From CBDAKK01 sp965216965 (GTDB lineage Bacteria; Spirochaetota; Spirochaetia; WTKD01; G963693115), in assembly GCA_965216965.1 (NCBI GenBank), contig CBDCGX010000050.1:1-64000 (forward strand): a DNA stretch of 64,000 nt. Direction: 5' to 3'. The stretch's first letter is position 1. Each line of letters begins with the position of its first letter. Made by a program: the position numbers and the translations under genes. The notes under the pieces are model-generated. The model was not told where the DNA came from. It saw only the letters and a list, made by a program, of their open reading frames with translations, and did not search any database. This document shows positions 8,940 to 18,235 of the stretch, one piece after another.

Positions 8940-10295
8940 CTAGGTTGGCTTTACAAGTTCATATTCTTTTATCTTTGTATGAAGTGTTTTTCTTCCAATA
9001 CCAAGCACTTCAGCTGTTCTACTCTTGTTCCATTTATATGCAGTAAGCGTTGCATGTATGTATTGCTTCTCAACATCTTTCATAGCCATTCCGGGTATTA
9101 TTCGTAATTCGTTTGAATATGTCTGAGAAAGAAGCGTTTCTGGAAGATCATCAAGTTTGATCATATCTCCCTGAGCCATTACTATTGCACTTTCTATGCA
9201 ATTGCTTAGCTCACGAATATTTCCAGGCCAATCATAATGAGTAAGCACCTGCATTACTTTCTTTTCAAATCCCTTCATTTGCTTATTGTTTTCTTGAGCA
9301 ACTTTCTTTAAGAATGCGTGAGCTAATAATATAATATCTTCTCTTCTTTCACGAAGCGGTGGGATCTCTATATTTACTACACTAAGCCTATAAAACAAAT
9401 CCTCTCTAAATGCCTCCCTTTCAACCTCTTCTTTTAAATTTTTATTTGTAGCAGCAATAAGACGAGTATCAACTTTTATAGTTTCTTCTCCCCCCACTCG
9501 TTCAAACTCTCGCTCTTGTAGGACCCTTAATAATTTAACTTGCATCCCCTTATCTATCTCACCAACTTCATCCATAAAAAGGCTACCTTTATCGGCAAGT
9601 TCAAAACGCCCCCTTTTCTGAGTAATAGCTCCTGTAAAAGCTCCACGTTCATGTCCAAAAAGCTCGCTTTCTAAGAGTGATTGTGAAAGTGCAGCACAAT
9701 GCACTTTTATGAGTGGCATACTTGATCTGTTAGAAAGCCTATGAATTAAATCAGATATAACTTCTTTTCCTACACCACTTTCTCCAGTAATAAGAACGGA
9801 GCTATTAGTAGGAGCTACTTGCCTCACCGTCTCTATAATCCTTTGCATGGCCTTGCTTTTAGTCATTATTTGTCGACTTGAATTACTTCGCTCAAGTTTT
9901 TCTTCTATCTCTCTATTTTTTCGTGCAAGCTCACGTGTTTTTAAAGCTCGTTTCATAAGCAAAAGCAATCTGTTAAGATCTACAGGCTTTGTTAAAAAAT
10001 CATACGCTCCCTTATGCATTGCTTCTACAGCAGTATTGACAGTTCCATGTCCTGTAAGGATAATAACAGGCACAGTAGCAAAATACGACACTATATGATC
10101 TAGGAGCCTCTCTCCATTTATGGGAGACATTTTCAAATCTGTAAGCACTAGATCAATATCACTATTCTGCAAAATTGTTATTGCTTCTTTTCCACTGCCA
10201 CAAGAATAAACCAAATATCCCTCTTCCTCTAAAAAAGCACTCAACCCTCGTCGTATATTTTGTTCATCATCAACAACCAATATAGAAAATTTCAT
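8940..10295 (-). CDS. NtrC/AtoC-type sigma-54-dependent response regulator
   Basis: Three domains are visible. Residues about 1-120 are a receiver with acidic pocket VVDDEQ, phospho-acceptor aspartate in LVLTDLKM, and the later threonine and lysine (ILTGHGT, FLTKPVD). About 145-375 is an AAA+ domain with Walker A GESGVGKE, the sigma-54 contact motif GAFTGA and Walker B GSLFMDEVGEID. The last 50 residues form a Fis-type helix-turn-helix (WNKSRTAEVLGIGRKTLHTKIKEY). It should therefore activate sigma-54 promoters when phosphorylated. The start lies 25 bases after the sensor kinase stop. Targets are unknown. Confidence 0.95.
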   Translation of the reverse strand: MKFSILVVDDEQNIRRGLSAFLEEEGYLVYSCGSGKEAITILQNSDIDLVLTDLKMSPINGERLLDHIVSYFATVPVIILTGHGTVNTAVEAMHKGAYDFLTKPVDLNRLLLLMKRALKTRELARKNREIEEKLERSNSSRQIMTKSKAMQRIIETVRQVAPTNSSVLITGESGVGKEVISDLIHRLSNRSSMPLIKVHCAALSQSLLESELFGHERGAFTGAITQKRGRFELADKGSLFMDEVGEIDKGMQVKLLRVLQEREFERVGGEETIKVDTRLIAATNKNLKEEVEREAFREDLFYRLSVVNIEIPPLRERREDIILLAHAFLKKVAQENNKQMKGFEKKVMQVLTHYDWPGNIRELSNCIESAIVMAQGDMIKLDDLPETLLSQTYSNELRIIPGMAMKDVEKQYIHATLTAYKWNKSRTAEVLGIGRKTLHTKIKEYELVKPT

Positions 10296-10319
10296 ATATT
10301 CTTATTATAAATCATATTT

Positions 10320-11537
10320 CTACTTTGCACGAGAACGATAGGACAGTAACTGTTGTTCAGTTGCATGTGGAGGAAGTGTTACGGTAAACCGCGCTCCTTT
10401 TTTATATGAAGAATTATAAGAAAGCGTTCCGCCATGCATTTGAATAATTTTATTTGCGATGGTAAGACCAACACCACTTCCCGAATCTTTTGTTGTAAAA
10501 TAAGGATCAAAGATATTTCTACATATCTCCTCTGTAATTCCAGAACCAGTATCTGCAATGCCTATTTGTATTTTCCCATTTACATAATTAGTTGTAATGC
10601 TTATAACCCCTCCAGTTTCTGACATCTCATCTATAGAATTTTTAATTATATTTAACAACGCATGCATAAGTGCATGTTTTGATATTTTTGCATTAGGCAC
10701 TTTTTGGGAAAGGTTCACTACAAACTCAATTCTTTTATTAGAGGCATCGGGTTGTACAAAAGCAAGAAGTGTTTTAATAACCTTATTAAGGTTTTCGCTT
10801 TCAAAATTCATAGAATCCAATCTAAAATCTCGCAAAAACATATTCATAACTTTTTCCATATTCTCTATTTCTTCTCCAATAACGTTAATAGAGTCAATAA
10901 TATTTTTTTTATCTTCTTGTACCATATTAAATATTTTCTTTATTCTTCTCTGTAACAGCTGCAAATGAATGCTAATTGATCCCAAAGGATTCTTTAATTC
11001 ATGTGCAATTCCAACCATGATATTCTTCATAGACATAAACAATCTATCTCTATTGTTTTTTTGCTGAGTTTCAGTTTCTCCACTCTCATCTTCTGCAATA
11101 AACACTGTTCCTTCTATCTTAGTAATATTGTTGCTAATTCCCTTTTGTACAAGCGGGAATACCGATACGCGTATCCGAAATGTATCAGACAACGCATCAT
11201 TTATAATACATCCTTGGTCACAAAAATGGGAAAGGAGATAACTTCTATTCTGAAAATCTTTTCCTTCTAGAATCGCTTCCTTTACGTCTTTTGCTAAAAT
11301 ATTATTTTCAAACAAATCCCAAATATAAGACTGTAATGACAATCCACAAAAGCACACAGATGTCATTTTATTATAATGAATAACCCTTCCGTCTAAATCT
11401 GTAACAATTATAATGTGCTTTAGAGAATCTAATACAGATAACAAAAATTGTTTTTCTTCTTTTGTTTTATTAACTAATGGTAGTAGTTGCTCATAAGGGA
11501 ATCCTGACAGGTTTTCTTTGTGAAAAAATTCTTTCAT
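10320..11537 (-). CDS. Sensor histidine kinase, partner of the NtrC-type regulator
   Basis: An N-terminal PAS-like segment (about residues 40-160, with IIIVTDLDGRVIHYNK) precedes a HisKA domain with the phospho-accepting histidine in IAHELKNPLGS (about residue 180) and a HATPase domain with N box HALLNIIKNSIDEM, G1 IADTGSGI, F box FFTTKDSGSGVGL. There is no membrane segment, so it is a soluble sensor. It is immediately upstream of the response regulator gene and lies 57 bases after holB. The signal is unknown; NtrB/AtoS-like architecture suits a cytoplasmic metabolic signal. Confidence 0.93.
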   Translation of the reverse strand: MKEFFHKENLSGFPYEQLLPLVNKTKEEKQFLLSVLDSLKHIIIVTDLDGRVIHYNKMTSVCFCGLSLQSYIWDLFENNILAKDVKEAILEGKDFQNRSYLLSHFCDQGCIINDALSDTFRIRVSVFPLVQKGISNNITKIEGTVFIAEDESGETETQQKNNRDRLFMSMKNIMVGIAHELKNPLGSISIHLQLLQRRIKKIFNMVQEDKKNIIDSINVIGEEIENMEKVMNMFLRDFRLDSMNFESENLNKVIKTLLAFVQPDASNKRIEFVVNLSQKVPNAKISKHALMHALLNIIKNSIDEMSETGGVISITTNYVNGKIQIGIADTGSGITEEICRNIFDPYFTTKDSGSGVGLTIANKIIQMHGGTLSYNSSYKKGARFTVTLPPHATEQQLLSYRSRAK

Positions 11538-11567
11538 ATATTTATAATAGTAAATTTCATTTGTAAT

Positions 11568-11588
11568 TTACCTGTACTTTACAGGTAA
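11568..11588. promoter_or_regulatory. 9-bp hairpin between holB and the kinase gene
   Basis: TTACCTGTA at 11568-11576 is the exact reverse complement of 11580-11588, with loop CTT. It fills much of the 57-base gap between the holB stop and the kinase start. There is no U-run on the minus strand, so it could be an operator, an RNA processing site or a weak terminator that separates the cvpA-holB pair from the two-component pair. Confidence 0.3.
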
Positions 11589-11594
11589 GATCCC

Positions 11595-12827
11595 TTATAC
11601 ATGCGAAAAGTTTTTATAATAATCCGAAACCTTGTAATACAAGGTTTCTAATACAATTTTAGGAGACATATGTAAAGCATCAACCTTTCTTACAGAACAC
11701 ATACATTCATGGAATATATGAGAAATAACTTGTGAAATCACATTTTCATTTTCAAGCAAATTTCTTAAACGTTTCTGAAATTCTGCCAAAAAATAAAGTG
11801 TCTGTTCACGTGCACTCTTTGTATTTGTAAACAATATTAGATTACGATCAAATGGTTTTTGCTCAAGGCTACCCCAAAAGTATTTCTCAACAGCCACATC
11901 TATATCCTCATTCATTGCTCCTTTGCTATGAAATGTTTTTAAATACTCATGAACACGCAAAGAGGATAATATCTTTTCTGAAGGAAGGCGAAATACTTTT
12001 TTTAAGACTTGCTTTTCATATTCTAATGAACGAGATGGAAACTGTATAACACATAATCGAGAGCGAATAGTCGGTAATAATAATGAAATATTTTCAGTGG
12101 TAAGAATAAAGTATACATCTTTTGGTGGCTCTTCTAAAATCTTGAGCAAAACATTTGAAGCAGAAGAGTTAAGATGCTCTATTTTTTCTATAATAACTAT
12201 TCTTGCATTCGCATGATTATTCATTCTTACCCACGAAATCATATTTCTCATTAGGTGGACAGAAGCAATGTGCGTAGGGAATTCTTCTATCAGTTTTTCT
12301 ACGCTTCTTATAATATCCTTTACTTGTTTTTTTCTTAGGGGAGTAATAGAACACTCAGACAAAGCAGTTGCATATGTCACACATATGTTTCTACACGCAT
12401 GTAGATATTCCTCTGTTTTTGCTAAAGCAGATTGTATTTTCTTAGATGCTGGCATGTCTTCCCACAAGAAATAATGAGCTCTTTGTAAAACTTTCTGTAT
12501 TGCCCTATAAAAGAAAAGATGCGTTCTCGCCGTTGGATAAATAGAAAGCATTTCTTCTGCACCTCTAATTTCAAGCATGAAATTACGTTTTCCAAGAAGA
12601 AGTACATTTTCATTCTCCATCAGCCGCATAAACACACACTGCTTACAGGTACAATTCCACTCCGCATTCTTTGTACAAAGCAAACAACGCGACAATTCTA
12701 ATGCAAAGCTTAACTTCCCAGAACTTGGTAATGAACACACCAGCATTGACGGAGGAATCGTGCCATCTTTAATAATATTCTCCCAATGCTGTGTGATAAT
12801 ATCATAGCCTATAATGTTCTCAAACAT
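11595..12827 (-). CDS. holB: DNA polymerase III delta-prime subunit
   Basis: The 410-residue protein has the clamp-loader AAA+ layout. It starts with FENIIGYDIITQHWENII, then a Walker A relative SLPSSGKLSFALEL lacking the canonical GxxGxGK, which is usual for the ATP-inactive delta-prime. A C4 zinc element follows (cysteines in LLCTKNAEWNCTCKQC). The later block IVIIEKIEHLNSSASNVLLKILEEPPKDVYFILTT is diagnostic, followed by the SRC-like TIRSRL. Delta-prime is the rigid stator of the loader that places the beta clamp on DNA. It lies between cvpA and the two-component pair. Confidence 0.85.
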   Translation of the reverse strand: MFENIIGYDIITQHWENIIKDGTIPPSMLVCSLPSSGKLSFALELSRCLLCTKNAEWNCTCKQCVFMRLMENENVLLLGKRNFMLEIRGAEEMLSIYPTARTHLFFYRAIQKVLQRAHYFLWEDMPASKKIQSALAKTEEYLHACRNICVTYATALSECSITPLRKKQVKDIIRSVEKLIEEFPTHIASVHLMRNMISWVRMNNHANARIVIIEKIEHLNSSASNVLLKILEEPPKDVYFILTTENISLLLPTIRSRLCVIQFPSRSLEYEKQVLKKVFRLPSEKILSSLRVHEYLKTFHSKGAMNEDIDVAVEKYFWGSLEQKPFDRNLILFTNTKSAREQTLYFLAEFQKRLRNLLENENVISQVISHIFHECMCSVRKVDALHMSPKIVLETLYYKVSDYYKNFSHV

Positions 12828-12849
12828 AGCATCCGTAATTCAAGCAATA

Positions 12850-13329
12850 CTAATTTAGAAAACCAAGAACTATTGTATACAATTTATCAAGATAGGGTAT
12901 AACCTGACTATCTTTTAATACATTAGATAGCATAGGAAATATTTCCTGTACTCTAATGAGAAGTACAATTAAGAAAAGAATAATAGATCCCTTTAATACT
13001 CCCATAGCAAGTCCAGCAATTCTATTAAGATTACTTAGCATGGCAAAACGTATAAATCGAGACATATATAACTCTAAAATCTTTACAAGTATGTATCCAA
13101 TAATAAAAAGCAATATCGGAGAAATTATTTTTGACACAATAGGAGGAATATTTAATGAGTTTTCTAAAAAACGCATTAAAGAATCACCAAAATATATTAC
13201 CGCAATATATCCTACTACAAGTGCCAAAAGAGACATTACTTCATAAACAAATCCCCTAAAAAACCCTTGTACTAGAAAAAGAATTATTATACCTACAATA
13301 ATAATATCTACAACAACACTTATATTCAT
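12850..13329 (-). CDS. CvpA family membrane protein
   Basis: A 159-residue protein with four hydrophobic helices. The N-terminal VDIIIVGIIILFLVQGFFRGFVYEV matches the CvpA signature (D..I..I.. ..G..RG...E). CvpA was first linked to colicin V export and more generally to envelope homeostasis; its molecular role is not settled. It is the first gene of a minus-strand run with holB, 22 bases apart. Its promoter appears to lie immediately upstream (see 13336-13364). Confidence 0.82.
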   Translation of the reverse strand: MNISVVVDIIIVGIIILFLVQGFFRGFVYEVMSLLALVVGYIAVIYFGDSLMRFLENSLNIPPIVSKIISPILLFIIGYILVKILELYMSRFIRFAMLSNLNRIAGLAMGVLKGSIILFLIVLLIRVQEIFPMLSNVLKDSQVIPYLDKLYTIVLGFLN

Positions 13330-13335
13330 ATATTT

Positions 13336-13364
13336 AGTATACTAAAAAGTGTTTTTAGTAACAA
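13336..13364 (-). promoter_or_regulatory. Candidate cvpA promoter inside a palindrome
   Basis: On the minus strand TTGTTA (13359-13364), a 17-base spacer and TATACT (13336-13341) resemble a sigma-70 promoter. Only six bases lie between the -10 box and the ATG of cvpA, so the transcript would be nearly leaderless. The -10 box is the centre of a 14-base palindrome (TTTAGTATACTAAA), which could bind a repressor. Confidence 0.4.
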
Positions 13365-13402
13365 GCACACAATATATCAACTAACACCATCAACACACAT
13401 CA

Positions 13403-13436
13403 TATAATAAAGGTAATCAATATTACCTTTATTATA
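13403..13436. terminator. 15-bp hairpin downstream of the aldo-keto reductase gene
   Basis: Arms 13403-13417 and 13422-13436 are exact complements around a CAAT loop. It lies 34 bases beyond the stop of the aldo-keto reductase gene and upstream of the cvpA promoter, a suitable place to end transcription. The stem is AT-rich except for two G:C pairs, and no U-run follows on the minus strand, so efficiency is uncertain. Confidence 0.45.
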
Positions 13437-13469
13437 ATATTTTTACATTATATGTCTAAGCTATATTCT

Positions 13470-14252
13470 TTAAGAATCCTCTTTGTTCATCATATCTATT
13501 TTTTCTAATTCATCAAATGTAAGTTCAAAATCAAAGATGTTTATATTCTCTCTCATTCGCTCTCTCCTCACGCTTTTAGGAAGAATTCTACATCCTTTCT
13601 GCACGGCCCACCTTAACGCAACCTGTGCAATCGTTTTATTATGACGCCTTGCAATTGGCTCAAGGAGCTGAAGTTCAATTATATTACCTCGGGCTATAGG
13701 TCCCCATGCTTCTACAATGATTTCATGTTTATTACAATACATTCGTGTTTCTTTTTGAATACGAAGTGGACTCATCTCTATTTGGTTTACCACTGGCGTT
13801 GAGAGCCCTCTATCTTTAAGAATCTTTAGATGCTTAGGAGTAAAATTACTCACTCCTATATTTTTTACCGTCCCTTCAGATATAAGCTTTTCAAATGCCC
13901 TCCACGTATCTATAAACCCATCTCCGTCTCCTGGCCAGTGTATTAAAAACAAATCAATACTTTCTACCCCTAAATAATCTCTACTTCTTCGTCCTTCTTC
14001 AAGTGCTTTATCATACCCATGATCTGTATACCACAATTTTGTTGTAATATGTATCTTTTTATCTACTCCTGCGTTTCGCACTGCTCTTCCAACATCTTGT
14101 TCATTGTTATAATACCGTGCAGTATCTATGCTACTATAACCCTCTTCAATCGCTTCTGTAACAGCCCTATATGCTACATCGCCGGGTGAAATAAGATAAG
14201 TTCCAAAGCCAATAGCATCTATAGAAAATATTTTTGATCGTAATTGTATCAT
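13470..14252 (-). CDS. Aldo-keto reductase
   Basis: A 260-residue NADPH-dependent oxidoreductase of the AKR superfamily ((alpha/beta)8 barrel). The catalytic tetrad can be read as D and Y in SIDTARYYNNE, K in HITTKLW and H in FLIHWPGD. IGVSNFTPKHL and the cofactor block LPKSVRRERMRENINIFDF are also present. The size and motifs are those of the bacterial 2,5-diketo-gluconate reductase / YvgN-like group. The substrate cannot be told from sequence. It stands alone between cvpA and the acc operon. Confidence 0.92.
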   Translation of the reverse strand: MIQLRSKIFSIDAIGFGTYLISPGDVAYRAVTEAIEEGYSSIDTARYYNNEQDVGRAVRNAGVDKKIHITTKLWYTDHGYDKALEEGRRSRDYLGVESIDLFLIHWPGDGDGFIDTWRAFEKLISEGTVKNIGVSNFTPKHLKILKDRGLSTPVVNQIEMSPLRIQKETRMYCNKHEIIVEAWGPIARGNIIELQLLEPIARRHNKTIAQVALRWAVQKGCRILPKSVRRERMRENINIFDFELTFDELEKIDMMNKEDS

Positions 14253-14288
14253 ATTAATATGATATCAAAATAATCACATCTGATATAT

Positions 14289-14323
14289 ATATATTGCTCT
14301 TTATCTCTAATTGAACAATATAT
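14289..14323. terminator. Imperfect hairpin at the end of the acc operon
   Basis: The arms 14289-14299 and 14313-14323 pair over 11 bases with one G:U mismatch and a 13-base loop. The structure begins at the accA stop codon and could end the accBCDA transcript. It is AT-rich and the support is modest. Confidence 0.3.
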
Positions 14324-15375
14324 TATTCTATAAAGAAGTCCTTTACTTTTTGCAAAAGCGGTTTAGGAGATTTTTCTTCTGTAGCAGAGATGCGATCACG
14401 AGTCCACGCAATAATTTTTTTAGAACGTTGCTCTACAAGCTGTTGAGGATTTTGTGATTTTAATTTTTTGTACGCATGCAAGACAACACTTTTTATTGCG
14501 TCTGCCGTTTCTTCAAAATGCATATGTGCTCCCTCGGGATGTTCTGGTATAATACCATCTATAAAACCAAACCCAAGGGTATCACGTGCAGTCATTTTCA
14601 TAAGCTCCGCAGCCTCCTGCATACGCTTAGGTTCTCTTAAAAGAATAGAGGCAAATCCTTCGGGAGAAATAACAGAATATACAGCATTCTCAAGCATAAA
14701 TATTTTATCGCCAACACCAATTCCTAATGCCCCTCCAGATCCAGCTTCACCTATTACTATGCAAATAATAGGAACTTGTAACAATGAAAATTCTTTAAGG
14801 TTTGTTGCTATAGACTCACTTATACCCCGTTCCTCCGATGCAAGTCCAGGATATGCACCAGATGTATCTATAAGAGTAAGTATGGGTCTTGAGAAACGTT
14901 CTGCTTGCTTTGCAAGCCTCAACGCTTTTCTATATCCTTCGGGATGTGCCATCCCATAATTCCGCTTTATGTTTTCTTTCATATTTGCACCTTTTTGGTT
15001 TGCAATAAAAGTGAAATGTATTCCATTAATAGTACAAATGCCACCTATAAGTGCAGTATCATCTCCAAAACATCTATCTCCATGAAATTCTATGTATTGT
15101 TCACTCATATAATTGATATATGCAAGAGCATTAGGCCTATTAGGATTGCGAGCAAGAGTAACACTTTTCCAAGCACTTCCCTGATATTCTTTTTCAATGC
15201 TTTCTTTTACTTCTTTCTTATCATATTCTTTTTCCAAAAACTCTATTGCAGTATCTTTTTTCGTATCCTTTTCTAATTGTTCTTGTGCATTTTGTAATAT
15301 CTTTACTACATCTAACTTTGAACGTTTAGCAAGACTTTTAATTTTTTCTATATACAAATCAATATCTTTACTCAT
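14323..15375 (-). CDS. accA: Acetyl-CoA carboxylase carboxyltransferase subunit alpha
   Basis: The alpha half of the carboxyltransferase that moves CO2 from carboxybiotin to acetyl-CoA, giving malonyl-CoA for fatty-acid synthesis. Family blocks seen are YIEFHGDRCFGDD, MAHPEGYRKALRLAKQAERF, LIDTSGAYPGLASEERG and IGEAGSGGALGIGVGD. An N-terminal coiled-coil-like stretch of charged residues (about 1-60) is normal. At 350 residues it is slightly longer than the usual 320, from a charged C-terminal extension. It is the last gene of accB-C-D-A, three bases after accD. Confidence 0.96.
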   Translation of the reverse strand: MSKDIDLYIEKIKSLAKRSKLDVVKILQNAQEQLEKDTKKDTAIEFLEKEYDKKEVKESIEKEYQGSAWKSVTLARNPNRPNALAYINYMSEQYIEFHGDRCFGDDTALIGGICTINGIHFTFIANQKGANMKENIKRNYGMAHPEGYRKALRLAKQAERFSRPILTLIDTSGAYPGLASEERGISESIATNLKEFSLLQVPIICIVIGEAGSGGALGIGVGDKIFMLENAVYSVISPEGFASILLREPKRMQEAAELMKMTARDTLGFGFIDGIIPEHPEGAHMHFEETADAIKSVVLHAYKKLKSQNPQQLVEQRSKKIIAWTRDRISATEEKSPKPLLQKVKDFFIE

Positions 15376-15378
15376 GTT

Positions 15379-16278
15379 TTACTTTCCTTTATCATGTTTA
15401 TGGGTGTCTATAAGATACGACAACACCTTTCTAAGCGTATCACGTTGTACTATAGCATCCACAAACCCTTTTTCTAATTGGAACTCTGATCGTTGAAATC
15501 CTTCGGGAAGCTTATGCTTAATAGTACCTTCTATTACTCTCGGACCTGCAAATCCAATAAGCGCATTTGGTTCTGCTAAAATAATATTTCCTAACATAGC
15601 AAACGATGCACTCACTCCTCCCGTCGTAGGATCTGTAAACAATATAAAAAGAGGCAATCTTGCTTGTTCTAATAGTGCAATTGCATGAGATGTACGGGCC
15701 ATTTGCATAAGAGAAAAAAGCCCCTCATACATTCGAGCTCCACCACTTGCAGTAATAAGCATACAAGGAATATTACGATTTATAGCAGTAAAAATAGCTT
15801 GTAATATCCGCTCTCCCACCGTTACCCCCATACTTCCGCCTAAAAAGGAAAAGCTCATACATGCAACTACAATGTCTTTATCTACAATTTTTCCTATAGC
15901 AACGGATACTGCCTCGTCTTCACCTGATTTATCCTTTGTCTTTCTAAGTTTTACTTCATATTCAGGGTAATCAATAGGATTATTATAAGCCGCACTAAAC
16001 GATATCTCTTCGTATATTCCACCGTCAAACAAAATAGAGAATCGCGTGTGAGCATCTATTCTAAAGTGATATCCACACTGTACACAAACAAAGAGATTTT
16101 TGATTTGTTCATCATCATCAAAATGAGCATGACACTGCGGACATTGTTTCTTATCAAGAATTAGTTGCTGATCTTGAAATCGAACATTTCCAAGAGTTGG
16201 CATTGTTTTTTTTCCTAGGAGTTCCATAACTCCCGATCTTATTTTTTGCCCAAATTCTTGAAATTTAAAATTTGCCAT
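15379..16278 (-). CDS. accD: Acetyl-CoA carboxylase carboxyltransferase subunit beta
   Basis: The beta half of the carboxyltransferase. The N-terminal C4 zinc ribbon is clear (CPQCHAHF and CVQCGYHF, about residues 40-68). The crotonase-like core shows the acyl-CoA binding stretch LITASGGARMYEGLFSLMQM and FTDPTTGGVSASFA. The usual end with IGFAGPRVIEGTI is present. At 299 residues it is full length. It is preceded by accC with a gap of about 45 bases and followed closely by accA, its partner. Confidence 0.97.
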   Translation of the reverse strand: MANFKFQEFGQKIRSGVMELLGKKTMPTLGNVRFQDQQLILDKKQCPQCHAHFDDDEQIKNLFVCVQCGYHFRIDAHTRFSILFDGGIYEEISFSAAYNNPIDYPEYEVKLRKTKDKSGEDEAVSVAIGKIVDKDIVVACMSFSFLGGSMGVTVGERILQAIFTAINRNIPCMLITASGGARMYEGLFSLMQMARTSHAIALLEQARLPLFILFTDPTTGGVSASFAMLGNIILAEPNALIGFAGPRVIEGTIKHKLPEGFQRSEFQLEKGFVDAIVQRDTLRKVLSYLIDTHKHDKGK

Positions 16279-16323
16279 ATATACTATTATAATATAAACT
16301 ATTATTGTTTATTTCTTATAGGG

Positions 16324-17658
16324 TTATCTTTTCTCCCCTAAGACTCCACTCTCTTCTAAAAACCTAAGATTAAATCGTGATGATCTAAACAAGGAGTTTG
16401 TTAATATCTTCTTGAGCATTTCTTTATTGTGACTTAATGCTTTTCCACTTAGTTCTAGCTCTTCTAATGCCCTCAGCATCTTTTGTATTCCTTTCTTTCT
16501 ATCATCTGCATATACAAGAAGTTTCATAAGAAGCGAGTCATAAAAGGGGGTTACAAATGTATTTTGTGTAACCCATGTGTCTACTCGTATCCCCATACCG
16601 CCCGGAATATTAATATTTTCAATAGTCCCTGGAGTAAGTGCATTTATTCTACATTCCATTGCATAACCTTTATGAACTATGTCTTTTTGCGAAAATGAAA
16701 GTTTTTCTCCTGATGCAACACGTATCTGCCACTCTATAAGATCAATACCAGTAACAAGCTCAGTCACAGGATGTTCAACTTGTATTCGAGAGTTCACTTC
16801 CATAAAATAAAAATCATTCCCATCAAGCAAAAATTCAACTGTACCAACATTCTCATAGCCTATAGACAAAGCAAGTTGTATTGCAGCCTCTCCCATTCTT
16901 TCCCTTAACACCTGATCTACTGCTGGAGAAGGGCTTTCTTCTATAATTTTCTGATGTCTCATTTGCACTGTACAATCTCGTTCTCCCAAATGCACAACAT
17001 TACCATAAGAATCTGCTAAAATCTGAATTTCAACATGCCGAGGATTAACTAAAAATTTCTCAATATATACTCTTTTATCAGAAAACGATTTTTCTGCTTC
17101 GCTCGAAGTAATTTGAAGTGCATGCTCAAAATCCGAATCTTTTTCTACTACTCTCATTCCCTTACCACCACCACCGCTTGCGGCTTTTATAATTATGGGG
17201 AAGCCATGTTCTTTAACAAAATCTGCTACTTGCTGTACCGAATCTACTGCTTCCTCCGTACCTGGAACAATTGGCACATGTGCATTTACAGCGCTTTTTT
17301 TTGCAGATATTTTATCTCCTAAAAGCCGTATTGTTTCTTGTTTGGGTCCAATAAATATAAGACCTTCATCTATAACTCTTTTTGCAAACTCCGCATTCTC
17401 ACTTAAAAAACCCACCCCCGGATGAACAGCATCGCAATCATTTCCAGAAGCAGCCGCAATAATATTATCTTGTTTTAAATATGACTTTGTTGACTCGGAA
17501 GGACCAATACAAATACTCTTATCTGCAAAGGAAACAGGAAATGAATCTTTATCTGCTTGAGAATACCCAATAACACTCCTTATACCAAGCTCTTTACAAG
17601 CCCTAATAATACGAAGTGCAATTTCTCCTCTATTTGCAATAAAAATAGATTTCATCAT
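16324..17658 (-). CDS. accC: Biotin carboxylase subunit of acetyl-CoA carboxylase
   Basis: An ATP-grasp enzyme that carboxylates biotin on AccB using bicarbonate and ATP. It shows IANRGEIALRIIRA at the N-terminus, the glycine-rich ATP loop KAASGGGGKGMRVV, ERDCTVQMRHQKIIEE and the catalytic arginine block FMEVNSRIQVEHPVTE. At 444 residues it is full length for a bacterial AccC and ends without a biotinyl or carboxyltransferase domain, so it is not a pyruvate carboxylase. Its ATG overlaps the accB stop by an ATGA junction, so translation of the two is coupled. Confidence 0.97.
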   Translation of the reverse strand: MMKSIFIANRGEIALRIIRACKELGIRSVIGYSQADKDSFPVSFADKSICIGPSESTKSYLKQDNIIAAASGNDCDAVHPGVGFLSENAEFAKRVIDEGLIFIGPKQETIRLLGDKISAKKSAVNAHVPIVPGTEEAVDSVQQVADFVKEHGFPIIIKAASGGGGKGMRVVEKDSDFEHALQITSSEAEKSFSDKRVYIEKFLVNPRHVEIQILADSYGNVVHLGERDCTVQMRHQKIIEESPSPAVDQVLRERMGEAAIQLALSIGYENVGTVEFLLDGNDFYFMEVNSRIQVEHPVTELVTGIDLIEWQIRVASGEKLSFSQKDIVHKGYAMECRINALTPGTIENINIPGGMGIRVDTWVTQNTFVTPFYDSLLMKLLVYADDRKKGIQKMLRALEELELSGKALSHNKEMLKKILTNSLFRSSRFNLRFLEESGVLGEKR

Positions 17659-18122
17659 AAAGCCTTGACCTCAAACAATACTTGCTCAAATTCCACAAGA
17701 CTTGCATTTTCTACAAGGATAGACACTATTTCCATATCAAACTCAGCTTCAAGTTCATTCATAACTTTCATTGCTTCTAAAATACAAATCACATCGCCTT
17801 TTTCCACTTTATCTCCTACTTGTACAAATGGAGGGAGATCTGGTGCAGATGACCTATAGAATGTCCCAACTATTGGTGAAATAACCGCATCACCCTGCGT
17901 TATATCTGAAGGATGTTCTAATGAGGGAGAAGCCACCTTAGATGAAGATGTAACATGTTTCTCAACTGTTATCGCATCATGTTTAAAAACATTTCTTTCT
18001 CGTGACAATTTAATTTTATATAAACCGCCTGATTCATTATATTCTATGGTAGTTGATGTAAGACTGCTCTTCTCAAACCACTCAAGTATAACTTCTAAAT
18101 CTTTTTTATTAATAGACTTCAT
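17655..18122 (-). CDS. accB: Biotin carboxyl carrier protein of acetyl-CoA carboxylase
   Basis: The C-terminal 80 residues form a biotinyl domain with the biotin-accepting lysine in LEAMKVMNE. The preceding hinge is rich in S, P and charged residues, and the N-terminal domain is about 50 residues. I place the start at ATG 18122 (MKSINKKDLEV), preceded by GGAGG at 18128-18132; a longer frame upstream to 18191 lacks such a site and has no family similarity. That gives 155 residues, normal for AccB. It is the first gene of accB-C-D-A. A biotin ligase (birA) is not seen in the window. Confidence 0.95.
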   Translation of the reverse strand: MKSINKKDLEVILEWFEKSSLTSTTIEYNESGGLYKIKLSRERNVFKHDAITVEKHVTSSSKVASPSLEHPSDITQGDAVISPIVGTFYRSSAPDLPPFVQVGDKVEKGDVICILEAMKVMNELEAEFDMEIVSILVENASLVEFEQVLFEVKAL

Positions 18123-18235
18123 ATATCCTCCAAACAACTGTTTATTTCCATTATACCAGAGATTATAATCTTTTGAAAAAACAGAAATCACTTTTTCTTA
18201 TCAAAAAGAATATAAATAAACTCTTTATAAAACAA